Source: JAHDHW01 sp963793295 (lineage in GTDB: Bacteria; Bacteroidota; Bacteroidia; Chitinophagales; Saprospiraceae). From it: 64,000 nt of DNA. The DNA is taken from contig CAWBZX010000041.1 in assembly GCA_963793295.1 (NCBI GenBank), positions 155,088-219,087 on the forward strand, in the 5' to 3' direction. The position numbers and the translations under genes were made by a program. Below are positions 47,624 through 57,144 of this stretch, one piece after another (the first letter of the stretch is position 1; the number at the start of each line of letters is the position of its first letter). Under the pieces are notes generated by a model. That model saw only the letters and a list, made by a program, of their open reading frames with translations, searched no databases and was not told where the DNA came from.

Positions 47624-49672
47624 CTACTCCTTTTTCATTTTCTTACTGAATGCATTCGCTACTACTTCATCATCTGCGATATTGGGCATGGTGATTTTTA
47701 GGTCGGGATAATTTTGCATGGCTCTGTTTGCAGTGAAAATAGCTTCTTTATTTCGGGCCCAGCTGCGGCGCGCTATTCCATTGTTGACATCCCAAAAGAG
47801 CATAGATTTTAGTCTGCGTTCGGCATCGGCAGTGCCATCGAGCACCATTCCGAAACCACCGTTGATCACTTCCCCCCAGCCAACGCCGCCGCCATTGTGT
47901 AAGGAGACCCAGGTTGCTCCTCTAAACGAATCTCCGATCACATTATGAACCGCCATGTCAGCTGTAAATCGTGAACCATCATAAATATTTGAAGTTTCCC
48001 GGTAAGGAGAATCGGTTCCGCTCACATCATGATGATCACGGCCCAAAACCACCGGAGCAGAGATTTCACCTTTTGCAATGGCATCATTAAAAGCCTGAGC
48101 AATTCGAATTCGGCCTTCAGCATCAGCATAAAGAATCCTTGATTTACTTCCAACAATGGGTATGTTTTGGTCAGCAGCTTCGATCCAGGTCAGGTTATCT
48201 TTCAGTTGGGATTGAATTTCAGAGGGAGCTTCAGCGATCATCTCCTGAATCACTTTTGCGGCAATGGCATCAGTAGTATCCAGATCGTTTTTGTCACCGG
48301 AAGTACAAACCCACCGAAAAGGCCCAAAACCATAATCAAAGCACATCGGTCCCATGATATCTTCAACATAAGAAGGATATTTAAATAATTCTTCTTCTTT
48401 GTTTTTCCAAATATCAGCACCAGCATTGCCAGCTTCTTTTAAAAAGGCGTTTCCATAGTCCCAAAAATACATACCCTGATCAGCCATAATATTGACCGCA
48501 TTGACGTGGCGGCGTAAGGTTGAACGAACTTCTTCCATAAACTTTGCTTTATTTGTTGAAAGCAAAGTTTTCGCTTCTTCAAAAGTGTAACCGCAAGGCG
48601 CGTAACCCAAATCATCGATATTATGTAAAGACGTTTGATCAGAACCCAATTCTATTTTGATGCGGTCGGCAGCAACTTTTTCCCAAAGGTAAACCACATT
48701 TCCCTGATAAATCAATGCAATCGCTTCTTTGTTTCTACGGCATTCTTCAATCCGAATGATCAGGTCATCAAGTTGGGTAAATACATTTTCTTTCTTTATG
48801 TAACCATCAGTCAGCCTTTGCTGGACAGCATCCGGATCAACTTCAGCAATTACAGTAACGGCTCCTGTAATCATGCCCGCAAGCGCCTGAGCGCCGGACA
48901 TGCCACCTAATCCTGAAGTGATAAACACTTTTCCACGCAAGTCATCATTTCCTAATCCCAGCATTCTTCCGGCATTTAACAAAGTGATGGTCGTTCCGTG
49001 TACAATGCCTTGCGGACCAATGTACATGAATGAACCGGCAGTCATCTGGCCATAAGAGGTGACTCCCATTGCATTGTACTTGTTCCAATCTTCTTTTTTA
49101 GAATAATTTGGGATCATCATACCATTTGTAACAACGACCCTTGGTGCGTCTTTGTGAGAAGGGAATAGTCCGAGTGGATGGCCAGAATATAAAACCAAAG
49201 TTTGCTCATCCGTCATTTCAGCAAGGTATTTCATGCAAAGGCGGTATTGCGCCCAGTTTTGAAAAACAGCGCCATTTCCGCCGTAGGTAATCAATTCATG
49301 AGGATGTTTTGCAACAGTATAATCCAGATTATTTTGAACCATCAGCATAATAGCTGCTGCTTGCCTAGAACGATAGGGATAATCATCGATCGGACGCGCT
49401 TTCATGACATAGTCCGGACGAAACCGATACATGTAAATTCGGCCATACTTTTCCAGCTCTTCAGCGAACTCCGGGGCAAGAATCTGATGATGTTTTTTAT
49501 CAAAATAACGAAGCGCATTTTTTAAAGCCAGCATTTTTTCTTTGTCAGACAAGACATTGTCGATTACTCTGTTGGGTGCATGACTTACCGAATGATCGTA
49601 TTTTGGCGCTTCAGGTAATTCCTGGGGAATACCTTCTAAAATGGCTTTATGAAAAGTAGTCCGTTCTTTCAT
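47624..49672 (-). CDS. hutU: Urocanate hydratase
   Basis: A 682-residue urocanase, the second step of histidine breakdown: urocanate plus water gives imidazolonepropionate, with tightly bound NAD+. Seen: YGGNGAVFQNWAQYRL, LYSGHPLGLFPSHKDAPRVV, the NAD-binding region FITSGLGGMSGAQALAGMI, and the C-terminal VSLHNGGGVGWGEVINGGF. It is longer than the roughly 555-residue proteobacterial enzyme, as is usual for the Bacteroidota form. No hutH, hutI or hutG lies in the window, so the pathway genes are dispersed. Confidence 0.95.
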   Translation of the reverse strand: MKERTTFHKAILEGIPQELPEAPKYDHSVSHAPNRVIDNVLSDKEKMLALKNALRYFDKKHHQILAPEFAEELEKYGRIYMYRFRPDYVMKARPIDDYPYRSRQAAAIMLMVQNNLDYTVAKHPHELITYGGNGAVFQNWAQYRLCMKYLAEMTDEQTLVLYSGHPLGLFPSHKDAPRVVVTNGMMIPNYSKKEDWNKYNAMGVTSYGQMTAGSFMYIGPQGIVHGTTITLLNAGRMLGLGNDDLRGKVFITSGLGGMSGAQALAGMITGAVTVIAEVDPDAVQQRLTDGYIKKENVFTQLDDLIIRIEECRRNKEAIALIYQGNVVYLWEKVAADRIKIELGSDQTSLHNIDDLGYAPCGYTFEEAKTLLSTNKAKFMEEVRSTLRRHVNAVNIMADQGMYFWDYGNAFLKEAGNAGADIWKNKEEELFKYPSYVEDIMGPMCFDYGFGPFRWVCTSGDKNDLDTTDAIAAKVIQEMIAEAPSEIQSQLKDNLTWIEAADQNIPIVGSKSRILYADAEGRIRIAQAFNDAIAKGEISAPVVLGRDHHDVSGTDSPYRETSNIYDGSRFTADMAVHNVIGDSFRGATWVSLHNGGGVGWGEVINGGFGMVLDGTADAERRLKSMLFWDVNNGIARRSWARNKEAIFTANRAMQNYPDLKITMPNIADDEVVANAFSKKMKKE

Positions 49673-49877
49673 TACATTGATTTGGTTAGGTTTGCAAAGT
49701 TAGTTAATATTTTAATTTTCATAAAAGGAGTTTTGAAAAATGAATCCTATTTTGAGAAGGCAGGAATGAATTGAAAATCAATTTCAAAATTTTATCTTTA
49801 TCTTCAAATTTTCAAGAAAAGTAATACTGGGATTCAATAAACTACCAACTAGAAACTTATAACTAATAACTATTTTC

Positions 49878-51212
49878 ATGTCGAAAGATGATTTTTTTGA
49901 AAAGCTGGGCGACTTTCTGGATAAAAGCAGAAGAACGATCAAAGATCGATTGACGCTTGATATAACTGATTTGCTGAGAGCAATAGACCAGCAGGACCCT
50001 GATGAAGTCAGGCGGGCTTTGAGGGCTGGTGTCAATCCCAATGATCGCGACGGAATAAACCGATTGGCGCTGACAATTGCTACTGACAATAACATTGCAG
50101 AGATTGTACAACTGCTTTTAGAAGCAAAAGCAGACCCTAATTTACGGGATCAAAATGGAGATACAGCGCTATACAAAGCTGTTTATTGGGAAAATGAAGC
50201 GATCATAGAAATGTTATTGGAAGCGGGAGCTGATATCCACCTTCCCACAGCAAAAGGTATTACACCATATGACGAGGCTAAAAATAATACAAATAACAAC
50301 CTTGAACTGCTCCTTCAATCTTATCAGGATGAAGCTCGGGCCCGGCAGCGGGAAATTGACAAAGCCAAGCACGAAGAAATGAAAGCTAAAGCGGCTAAAG
50401 CCCGTGAAAAACGTGAAATAGTAGCTCAAAAAGAAAAATCCAAAGCGGAAGAACGGAAAAGAAAAGCCGCGGAGAAAGTAGCGAGAAATATCGAAAAATT
50501 ATACGATGTGACAGGATCAGATTATTTGCGGCCCTTACTAAAAGCAATTAGCAGCAAGGATTCTGATGCAGTTAAGCTATTTGTTGAAAAAGTGGAAAAT
50601 ATTGATGGTTATGATGTGTTTTACAACAATACACCATTGATGATAGCTATTGAAATGCAAAGCGATAAGCTCGCTAAATTTATCATCGAAAAGGGCGCAG
50701 ATCCGATCAACTTTGTTCCTAAACTCAGACATTCTCCGCTTACAAAGGCTGTTAGTTTGAATCGTTATGACCTGGTAGATTTTATTCTTAAGAAGTATCC
50801 GGAAAATATTGCTGAGATTCTCAATTTTGAAAAACAAACACTTTCTCCTCAGTTTATCGCCTATAAAGATGCAAGGATGATGGATTTGTTAATTGGAGCA
50901 GGAGCTGATCCTTTCTTTGGTGGGCATGATATTCCTTCTCCTATTGTAAAAGCCATAGAAAAGGCAAGCATTGCTATCCTGCCGGTATTAGCCAAACATA
51001 AGGTGGATCTAAACCATCCGGTAGATGGTAAAACACTTCTTGAATGGGCAATTTTCTACAATCGAACTGATTGGGTTAATGGGCTTTTAAAGGAAAATGC
51101 TGATCCAAGAATTAAAAATACTGAAAGTCAAAATGCTTTAGAATATGCCATGTCCTTAGAGGAGCGAGCAGAAATAATTGCTATTTTAGAAGAGAAGTTA
51201 AAAGAATACTGA
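49878..51212 (+). CDS. Ankyrin-repeat protein
   Basis: A 444-residue cytoplasmic protein without a signal peptide. Ankyrin repeats lie in two blocks: about 30-125 (INRLALTIATDNNIAEIVQL, GDTALYKAVYWENEAIIEML) and about 230-440 (NTPLMIAIEMQSDKLAKFII, GKTLLEWAIFYNRTDWVNGL). They are separated by a highly charged Lys/Glu/Arg/Ala helix (about 150-200, KAREKREIVAQKEKSKAEER). It is a protein-binding scaffold with an unknown partner, and it is transcribed alone. Confidence 0.8.
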   Translation: MSKDDFFEKLGDFLDKSRRTIKDRLTLDITDLLRAIDQQDPDEVRRALRAGVNPNDRDGINRLALTIATDNNIAEIVQLLLEAKADPNLRDQNGDTALYKAVYWENEAIIEMLLEAGADIHLPTAKGITPYDEAKNNTNNNLELLLQSYQDEARARQREIDKAKHEEMKAKAAKAREKREIVAQKEKSKAEERKRKAAEKVARNIEKLYDVTGSDYLRPLLKAISSKDSDAVKLFVEKVENIDGYDVFYNNTPLMIAIEMQSDKLAKFIIEKGADPINFVPKLRHSPLTKAVSLNRYDLVDFILKKYPENIAEILNFEKQTLSPQFIAYKDARMMDLLIGAGADPFFGGHDIPSPIVKAIEKASIAILPVLAKHKVDLNHPVDGKTLLEWAIFYNRTDWVNGLLKENADPRIKNTESQNALEYAMSLEERAEIIAILEEKLKEY

Positions 51213-51220
51213 TTGGTTAT

Positions 51221-51254
51221 AAAAAAAGAGGCAACTTTTTTAAAAGCTGCCTCT
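51221..51254. terminator. Hairpin terminator between convergent genes
   Basis: A stem of seven plus five pairs (agaggca / tgcctct, one mismatch, then ctttt / aaaag) around a two-base loop. Seven A precede it on the + strand, so the T-run serves the minus-strand VOC gene. It also lies just after the ankyrin gene. Confidence 0.7.
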
Positions 51255-51391
51255 AAAATTATATTTACGTCGGGGTTAAAATCAATCTACATTTAAAACA
51301 AATAAACCCATTTGGAAGTTTCGGGAAATATCTGTTTTCATAATAATAGATGCCTTTTTTTTTAAAAAGGTTGCCTCAACCTCCATTTTTT

Positions 51392-52448
51392 TTAACTTTT
51401 AACCCGATTGAAAGCCAGCGAACCCACCACCCAGTTGGGTAATGGTTTTTTTGGATTTCGCTTTCTAAGATTAAGGTATAAATTCAATTTTTTCAGAATT
51501 GGAACTTTATGAGTTTCTACAAACTCGATCAGCGTGCCGTCAGGATCTTCGATATAAGAAAAATGCCCAGCAGCTTCGCCCATATCAAAACTATCACTAC
51601 TGTCTGCCGTAAAAGGAAATCCTTTGGCTTCGCATTTCTGTCGTAGTTTTTCCATACCATTGATGTCGAAACAGAGATGGATATACCCTAAATCTCCCCA
51701 GAATCGATTTTCAAAAATTTTGCGGGCATCACGATCCAGCACCTGAACTAATTCGATTTCTGCATCGCCCAGTAACCGGCCAAACGCGCCTTCACGTTTC
51801 TTACTGTTTTTTAATACGACACGTCTGAAATTTGTTTGAACCGCCCGGCAATTCCTTATAATCATCGAAAGTTCCGGTCGTATCACAAAGCACTTCGTCA
51901 TAACCAAGCAGGTCGGAATAAACTGTTCTGGCTTTTTCAATATCCGAAACACCAATCACACAGCCGTAAACACCACCAGTGTCGGATTTATAGTTTTTGA
52001 ACCAATTGTCTGATTCAACAACTTCACATAGATTTCCGTATGGATCTTTCAAATAGAAGTGATCCTTTCCCATTGGATTTTTTGACAAATTGCCAACTAG
52101 ATCTATCCCTTTATTTTTAAAATTTTCATAAGCAGTTTTGACATCACGGCTTTTGTATTTGGCAATGAAAATACCGTGATCTCCCAATTGAATTTGAAAT
52201 TTTGCCGGCTGAGGAACTCTCGAGGTGTATTGCCAGATTTCCAGGCCACCGCCTCCCTGAATATTAATGGCTAAGATTGCATGGCGTTTTTGAGGCTTTC
52301 CACCAGTGTAAGGTAACATGAGTGCTGCTTCCGCCGCTTCATCAAAAACCTGGATATCCATTCCCAGGTTTTTTCGATACCAATCAAAGGCATCATAAAC
52401 TTGGGGTATTCCAATCCCAATCTGTTGGATTCCACTAATAACAGGCAT
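51392..52448 (-). pseudogene. Two-domain VOC (glyoxalase-fold) protein, one frameshift
   Basis: Two halves of one gene in two frames. The N-terminal part (start 52448) has a VOC domain (GIQQIGIGIPQVYDAFDWYR, KDPYGNLCEVVESDNWF) and the beginning of a second (YGCVIGVSDIEKARTVYSDL). The second frame carries the rest (GDLGYIHLCFDINGMEKLRQ, YIEDPDGTLIEFVETHKVPI). The break is near 51832, where one extra base between LPGGSNK and FRRVVLKNS shifts the frame. Repaired, it would be about 350 residues. VOC proteins bind a metal and act as dioxygenases, lyases or epimerases; which one is unclear. It ends the lipid gene set downstream of the acyltransferase by 15 bases. Confidence 0.8.
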
Positions 52449-52463
52449 AGTATGTTGTGTTAT

Positions 52464-53720
52464 TTAAATGTTTGCTTTTAAAATCCCCGCACCCTCGTGT
52501 TCATATTCTCCAGCACTTAATTTGTCTTTTACTTTCTTAAACACATCAATGGTATATTCGACATCTTCAAGTGTATGAGAAGCCGTTGGTATCAATCTTA
52601 AAAGAATGACTCCTCTTGGTACCACCGGATAAACGACGATTGAACAGAAAATTCCATAGTTTTCGCGAAGATCATGGGTGATTTTGGTGGCAGTACCCAC
52701 GGTTCCTTCTAAGAAAACAGGTGTTACTGCTGAGTTAGTGTTTCCAATATGGAATCCGGCTTCTTTCAAACCATTTTGGAGGGCATTGACAATCTGCCAT
52801 AGTTTATCCTTATGAGAAGTGTCTTTCAACAATTCAAGCCTTTTCATTGCTCCAATAACCAATGGCATTGGAAGCGATTTGGCAAAAATCTGTGAACGCA
52901 TGCTGTATCTCAGGTAATTTACAATGTCTGCATCAGCAGTTACGAAAGCTCCGATACTTGCCATTGATTTCGCAAAAGTACACATGAAAATATCTACTTT
53001 ATCATGCACACCTTGCTCTTCTGCAGCTCCTCTACCTTTCGCACCAAGCGTTCCAAGTCCATGAGCATCATCTACCAAAATCCGAAAATTAAAACCTTCT
53101 CTTTCGCGCAATTCGACAATCTCTTTGATATTTCCCTGATCTCCTGACATACCAAATACCCCTTCAGTAATCAGCAAAATTGCACCACCTGTTTTTTCAG
53201 CAAGTTTGGTTGCTCGTTCCAATTGTTTTCTGCAACTATCAATATCATTGTGTCCATAAACATATCTCTTTCCCATATGGAGTCTGACACCATCAAGGAT
53301 ACAGGCATGGCATTCAGAGTCATAAACGATCACATCTTTTCGATCAACAAGGGAGTCGATAACAGACATAAAACCCTGATAGCCGAAATTTAAAAGATAA
53401 GCGTCTTCTCTACCCATGTATTCAGCAAGCTGGGCTTCCAGCGCTTCATGGTATTTGGTTTCTCCTGACATCATTCTGGCTCCCATTGGATAGCCCAGTC
53501 CCCATTCTGCAGATGCTTCAGCATCTACTTTTCTTACTTCAGGATGGTTGGCAAGCCCCAGGTAATTGTTGATACTCCAGGTAAGTACTTCTTTGCCATT
53601 GAAGGTCATTTTGTTGGAAATAGGTCCTTCCAATTTTGGAAACGAATAATATCCATGGCTATCTTTTGAATATTGGCCTAAAGGATCAACTCTGTTTCTG
53701 ATTTTTTCAAATAAATCCAT
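52464..53720 (-). CDS. Alpha-oxoamine-synthase-family acyltransferase (cysteate or serine acyltransferase candidate)
   Basis: A 418-residue PLP enzyme that condenses an amino acid with a fatty acyl thioester and releases CO2. Seen: NNYLGLANHPEVRKVDAEAS, the cofactor region YDSECHACILDGVRLHMG, LVDDAHGLGTLGAKGRGAAE, and the PLP Lys in CTFAKSMASIGAFV. AOS-family members include serine palmitoyltransferase, glycine C-acetyltransferase, 8-amino-7-oxononanoate synthase and the cysteate acyltransferase of sulfonolipid synthesis. The FAKSMASIGAF form and the nearby cysteine-synthase-like and SDR genes favour a lipid-base synthase. A generic glycine acetyltransferase is the main alternative. Confidence 0.8.
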   Translation of the reverse strand: MDLFEKIRNRVDPLGQYSKDSHGYYSFPKLEGPISNKMTFNGKEVLTWSINNYLGLANHPEVRKVDAEASAEWGLGYPMGARMMSGETKYHEALEAQLAEYMGREDAYLLNFGYQGFMSVIDSLVDRKDVIVYDSECHACILDGVRLHMGKRYVYGHNDIDSCRKQLERATKLAEKTGGAILLITEGVFGMSGDQGNIKEIVELREREGFNFRILVDDAHGLGTLGAKGRGAAEEQGVHDKVDIFMCTFAKSMASIGAFVTADADIVNYLRYSMRSQIFAKSLPMPLVIGAMKRLELLKDTSHKDKLWQIVNALQNGLKEAGFHIGNTNSAVTPVFLEGTVGTATKITHDLRENYGIFCSIVVYPVVPRGVILLRLIPTASHTLEDVEYTIDVFKKVKDKLSAGEYEHEGAGILKANI

Positions 53721-53850
53721 TTCGATGTGGTTTTACTCTTTTGAATGAATGTTTGTTTAATTAAATACCGCGCAAAGTTAAGGTTAAAACCTATACAATT
53801 AGCAAACTTTTAAGGGTTTTTCGCAAAAGCTTAGTAGTTTAAATTTTTTC

Positions 53851-53890
53851 ACCACCAAGACACTTAGTTCACTAAGAGGCACTAAGTAGG
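53851..53890. repeat. Short palindromic-type intergenic repeat
   Basis: A run of cacttag/cactaag units (accaccaagacacttagttc then actaagaggcactaag). Short cactaaga-like units of this kind are widespread between genes in Bacteroidota. Only one copy is in this window. It lies between the acyltransferase and the SDR genes, in a 208-base gap that otherwise shows nothing. Confidence 0.5.
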
Positions 53891-53928
53891 TATAGAAAGA
53901 TGATCGTTAAATGAACTAGATTGGTGAG

Positions 53929-54729
53929 TCAGGTTTTTGATTTATAATTTTTTCTCAAAACACTTTCTACTACAAAAGGAAAAAAACGATTCATAAAGGC
54001 ATTTAATTTTCCCAGGCTAGTAAAATACTGTTTAAAACGACGTTTTTCAATCATATCAATAATTCTTAAAGCGACCTTTTCTGGTGGCTCTGCTTTGATA
54101 AAATCACGCTTTGGTTGTGCGATAACTATCCCGTCTTTGTCAAAAATAGTTTTATCAGGATCATTTTGTGTAAAGCCCACGTAAGCTATTCCTACATGAA
54201 CACCATTACCGTCAAGCTCGATACGTAATGACTCAGCCAATGCTGTCAAAGCCATCTTGGAAGAAGAATACACGCTGTAGTTCGGAAGACCACGCATCCC
54301 AGCTAAACTACTCGTAAAAATCACACTGCCTTTTGTTTTCCGTAAAAAAGGAAGCGCTGCTTTAGTTGGATAAACAGAGCCAAGGTAGTTTACATCCATT
54401 ACTTTTTTGAAAACATCAGCGTCTAATTCTTCAATAGTACCTTCCATAGAAATACCAGCATTATTTACCAGAATATCAATTTGTCCGTAAGCTTCAACTG
54501 CTGCTAAAACGAGCTTTTGGCAATCTTCCATTTTTGAAACATCTCCGGTCACGGTTATAGCTTCAAAACCACCATCTTGCAAAGCTTTATGTGTTTTTTC
54601 TAGTCTTTCTGGATTCCTGGCATTCAGGACAATTTTAGCTCCACGCTTTGCCATTTCAAAAGCCATGGTTCGGCCAATCCCAATGCTGGAACCTGTGATT
54701 ATAGCGACCTTGTTTTCTAAACTTTTCAT
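53929..54729 (-). CDS. SDR reductase, candidate 3-keto lipid-base reductase
   Basis: A 266-residue classical short-chain dehydrogenase. Seen: NAD(P) motif ITGSSIGIGRTMAFEMAKRG, NNAG (VNNAGISMEGTIEEL), catalytic Ser in FTSSLAGMRG, and YSSSK (SVYSSSKMALTALAESL). The Arg after the second strand (LNARNPERL) favours NADPH. The hydrophobic C-terminal segment (FMNRFFPFVVESVLR) is typical of membrane-attached reductases such as 3-ketodihydrosphingosine reductase. In the sphingolipid and sulfonolipid pathways an SDR reduces the 3-keto product of the AOS enzyme, and this gene is next to that enzyme. It is 5 bases from the extended SDR, so they form an operon. Confidence 0.8.
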   Translation of the reverse strand: MKSLENKVAIITGSSIGIGRTMAFEMAKRGAKIVLNARNPERLEKTHKALQDGGFEAITVTGDVSKMEDCQKLVLAAVEAYGQIDILVNNAGISMEGTIEELDADVFKKVMDVNYLGSVYPTKAALPFLRKTKGSVIFTSSLAGMRGLPNYSVYSSSKMALTALAESLRIELDGNGVHVGIAYVGFTQNDPDKTIFDKDGIVIAQPKRDFIKAEPPEKVALRIIDMIEKRRFKQYFTSLGKLNAFMNRFFPFVVESVLRKNYKSKT

Positions 54730-54734
54730 TTTTT

Positions 54735-55721
54735 CTAGTTACAGTATCCGTTTTCTTTCAGCCAATCAAAAGATTCGCGTATTGCTGTTTTAATATCTGT
54801 TTGTGGTAAATCCAGTTCGTCTCTTGCTTTTTGTGCTGTAAAATAATGTTCGTCGCAAGATATCAACGCCATAGGATAACTGACTGTTGGTGCTTTTTTA
54901 AACAAAGAACCATAAGCAGATCCGATCATCCCATATAGTTTAATGAACAGCGCCGGGATCTTAATTTTTGGCGGTTTTACATTCACTGTTTTAGCGACAA
55001 GCGTAAACATCTCCTCGTAGGAAAGATTAATATTTCCTACGATATAGCTCTCCCCGATTTTTCCTTTTGTCAACCCATTGGCAATGGCGACAGCGGCATC
55101 TTTTACATAAAGATAATTGCGACCGCCTGGTGCAAAGCCTGGAACCTTTTGCTCATAAATAGCTAAAATAAGTGCTCCTGCACTTGGCTTGGTGTCGTAA
55201 GGGCCCAACATAAAAGTAGGATTAACTGTAATCGCTGGCAAACCCTGTTCTTTTACCGCTTTCAAAACCAGGTGCTGTGCTTCCAGTTTTGAATCCATAT
55301 AATCCAGGCCGTATTTTGCCGATTGATAGGAGCGTTGTTCATTGCCGGGCTTTTCTTTTGAACCAAAGCCAAATGAATTAGCTGTTCCAATATAAACCAG
55401 GCGTTTGATTTTTGCTTTTAAAGAAGCGTCAATGATATTTTGTGTTCCTTCGATATTTACTCTCCGTATTATTTCAGAGCGACTCGGCCAAATATTGGTA
55501 TTTGCAGCAGCGTGAATGACTGCATCACAACCCTGGATTGCTTTTTCAATATCCTGGGTATTTAAAATGTTGCCGTATAAGCGTTCAATGTTCAGCTCTT
55601 CAAGGGAATTCGAAGGGCTATCGGGTAAAAGCAAAACCCGTACTTCGTGTTTTCTTGCAAGTAATTCTCTAACAAGGTTGTTTCCCAATAAGCCGTCCGC
55701 ACCAGTAACAAGAATTTTCAT
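54735..55721 (-). CDS. NAD-dependent epimerase/dehydratase-family reductase
   Basis: A 328-residue extended SDR. Seen: VTGADGLLGNNLVRELLARK (TGxxGxxG), CDAVIHAAANTNIWPSRSEI, and YxxxK in YGLDYMDSK. The sequence resembles dihydroflavonol reductase-like and 3-beta-hydroxysteroid dehydrogenase-like members (YVKDAAVAIANGLTKGKIGE). It lies 5 bases upstream of the SDR gene on the same strand. The reaction is unknown; a lipid keto or hydroxyl group is a reasonable guess. It starts 147 bases after the gene before it, with a terminator hairpin between. Confidence 0.78.
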   Translation of the reverse strand: MKILVTGADGLLGNNLVRELLARKHEVRVLLLPDSPSNSLEELNIERLYGNILNTQDIEKAIQGCDAVIHAAANTNIWPSRSEIIRRVNIEGTQNIIDASLKAKIKRLVYIGTANSFGFGSKEKPGNEQRSYQSAKYGLDYMDSKLEAQHLVLKAVKEQGLPAITVNPTFMLGPYDTKPSAGALILAIYEQKVPGFAPGGRNYLYVKDAAVAIANGLTKGKIGESYIVGNINLSYEEMFTLVAKTVNVKPPKIKIPALFIKLYGMIGSAYGSLFKKAPTVSYPMALISCDEHYFTAQKARDELDLPQTDIKTAIRESFDWLKENGYCN

Positions 55722-55794
55722 AGTAGTTTATTTATCGCAAAAGTAAGGAAAACCTTTTTTAATGTGAAGTTTTAATGATTGGAGGTACGCTTAA

Positions 55795-55839
55795 AAACAA
55801 AGTGGTTTGCAAACGTATTAAATGCAAACCACTTTGTTT
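55795..55839. terminator. Long perfect hairpin after the cysteine-synthase-like gene
   Basis: A 17-pair perfect stem (aaacaaagtggtttgca / tgcaaaccactttgttt) has an 11-base loop. It lies 28 bases after the minus-strand gene ending at 55868. This suggests that gene is a separate transcript from the reductases downstream. Confidence 0.75.
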
Positions 55840-55867
55840 GAAAATTGAGTGAAGCAGAAATTCTAAA

Positions 55868-56899
55868 CTAGATACTTCTAAGAAACTTTCGGAATCGCAG
55901 CATGTATTTGTAGTTTTTTTGGCCGTATAGGAACCCTTGTTCTTCCATCCATTCGTCATTAAATATTTTACCTAAATAACGGCTGCCGTGATCTGCAAAA
56001 ATCAGTACAATCACGTCCTCTTTTTTCATATCATTCCTTACTTCAAACAAACCTTGCAAAACAGCTCCACTTGAATAACCAACCAACATGCCTTCCTGCT
56101 TGGCCAAGCGGCGAGCTTTAAAAGCACTTTGTTTGTCCGTTACTTTTACATATCGGTCAATTACATTAAAATTCACATTTGCTGGTATGATATTTTTTCC
56201 AGTTCCTTCTATTCGGTAAGAATAGATTTCGTTTTCATCGTAGACACCAGTTTCATAGTATTTTTTCAATACCGAACCATAAGCATCAATGGCAATAATC
56301 TCGATGTCCGGATTTTTTTCTTTTAAAAATTGAGCCGTTCCACTCAAAGTTCCTCCTGTCCCGGTACTACAAATCAAATGAGTGATTTTTCCTTCAGTCT
56401 GTTTCCAGATTTCCGGACCGGTAGACATATAATGCGCTTCGCAATTGTCAATATTAAAATTTTGATTGAGGTAAAGTGAATTTGGAATATCTCTGGCAAA
56501 TTGCTTTGCTCTTTCATAATAAGAAGCCGGATCATCAGGTTTTGCACTTTTTGGGCAAAGAATCACACGAGCTCCCATTGCTTTAAGCAAGTTGATTTTT
56601 TCTTTAGAAACTTTACTGGTAACGGTGAGTATACAACGATACCCTCGAATTGCGCTAATCATAGCAATACTAAAGCCAGTATTACCCGAAGTTGCTTCAA
56701 TAATAGTCCCTCCAGGCTGGAGTCGGCCTTCTTGTTCCGCTTTGTCAATCATATGGATCGCGATGCGGTCTTTTGCAGAAAGCCCCGGATTCATTGATTC
56801 CATTTTAGCGTACACGGTACCTTTGATGCCCCGGGTAATTTTGTTGAGTTTGATAAGGGGGGTGTTGCCGATAGCCTCCAGAATATTGTTATATCTCAT
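55868..56899 (-). CDS. Cysteine-synthase-family PLP enzyme (cysteate synthase candidate)
   Basis: A 343-residue enzyme of the cysteine synthase/cystathionine beta-synthase fold. The frame is open to 56983, but ATG 56899 starts the conserved MRYNNILEAIGNTPLIKLNK. Seen: PLP Lys in NPGLSAKDRIAIHMI, substrate loop EATSGNTGFSIAM, and phosphate loop STGTGGTLSG. There is no regulatory CBS domain. The sequence GLSAKDR differs from the usual GGSVKDR, which may mark a different substrate. In sulfonolipid makers a homologue makes cysteate from phosphoserine and sulfite, and the AOS and SDR genes of this path are downstream. Ordinary cysteine synthesis is the main alternative. Confidence 0.8.
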   Translation of the reverse strand: MRYNNILEAIGNTPLIKLNKITRGIKGTVYAKMESMNPGLSAKDRIAIHMIDKAEQEGRLQPGGTIIEATSGNTGFSIAMISAIRGYRCILTVTSKVSKEKINLLKAMGARVILCPKSAKPDDPASYYERAKQFARDIPNSLYLNQNFNIDNCEAHYMSTGPEIWKQTEGKITHLICSTGTGGTLSGTAQFLKEKNPDIEIIAIDAYGSVLKKYYETGVYDENEIYSYRIEGTGKNIIPANVNFNVIDRYVKVTDKQSAFKARRLAKQEGMLVGYSSGAVLQGLFEVRNDMKKEDVIVLIFADHGSRYLGKIFNDEWMEEQGFLYGQKNYKYMLRFRKFLRSI

Positions 56900-57109
56900 A
56901 GGTCTTGAAATTAGGTTCTGTGAAATAGTGTGTCCGTCGGGTACAATGGAAATAATTGGCCAGTGCAGGCAAAAATAAAACAAAGCTTTCTTTTTCTTGC
57001 CTTTTTAGGGATAAAATAATTCTTTTTCGGAATATCTTTGCCCAAACGGGTACTCAAATTGGTGGTTTTCAATCGAAAATTTTATTTCTAAAACCGGAAC
57101 AAGCTATTA

Positions 57110-57117
57110 TATTTGCG
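57110..57117 (+). promoter_or_regulatory. Promoter -7 element before the Nudix gene
   Basis: TATATTTG matches TAnnTTTG exactly, 28 bases before the ATG at 57145. No clear -33 TTTG box was found. Confidence 0.4.
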
Positions 57118-57144
57118 TTAAATATATTTCTTTGTTAACAAATT

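Noticed and set aside
52464..53720. Biotin-synthesis 8-amino-7-oxononanoate synthase (BioF)
   Set aside because: No bio genes nearby, and the FAKSMASIGAF active-site stretch is closer to lipid-base synthases.
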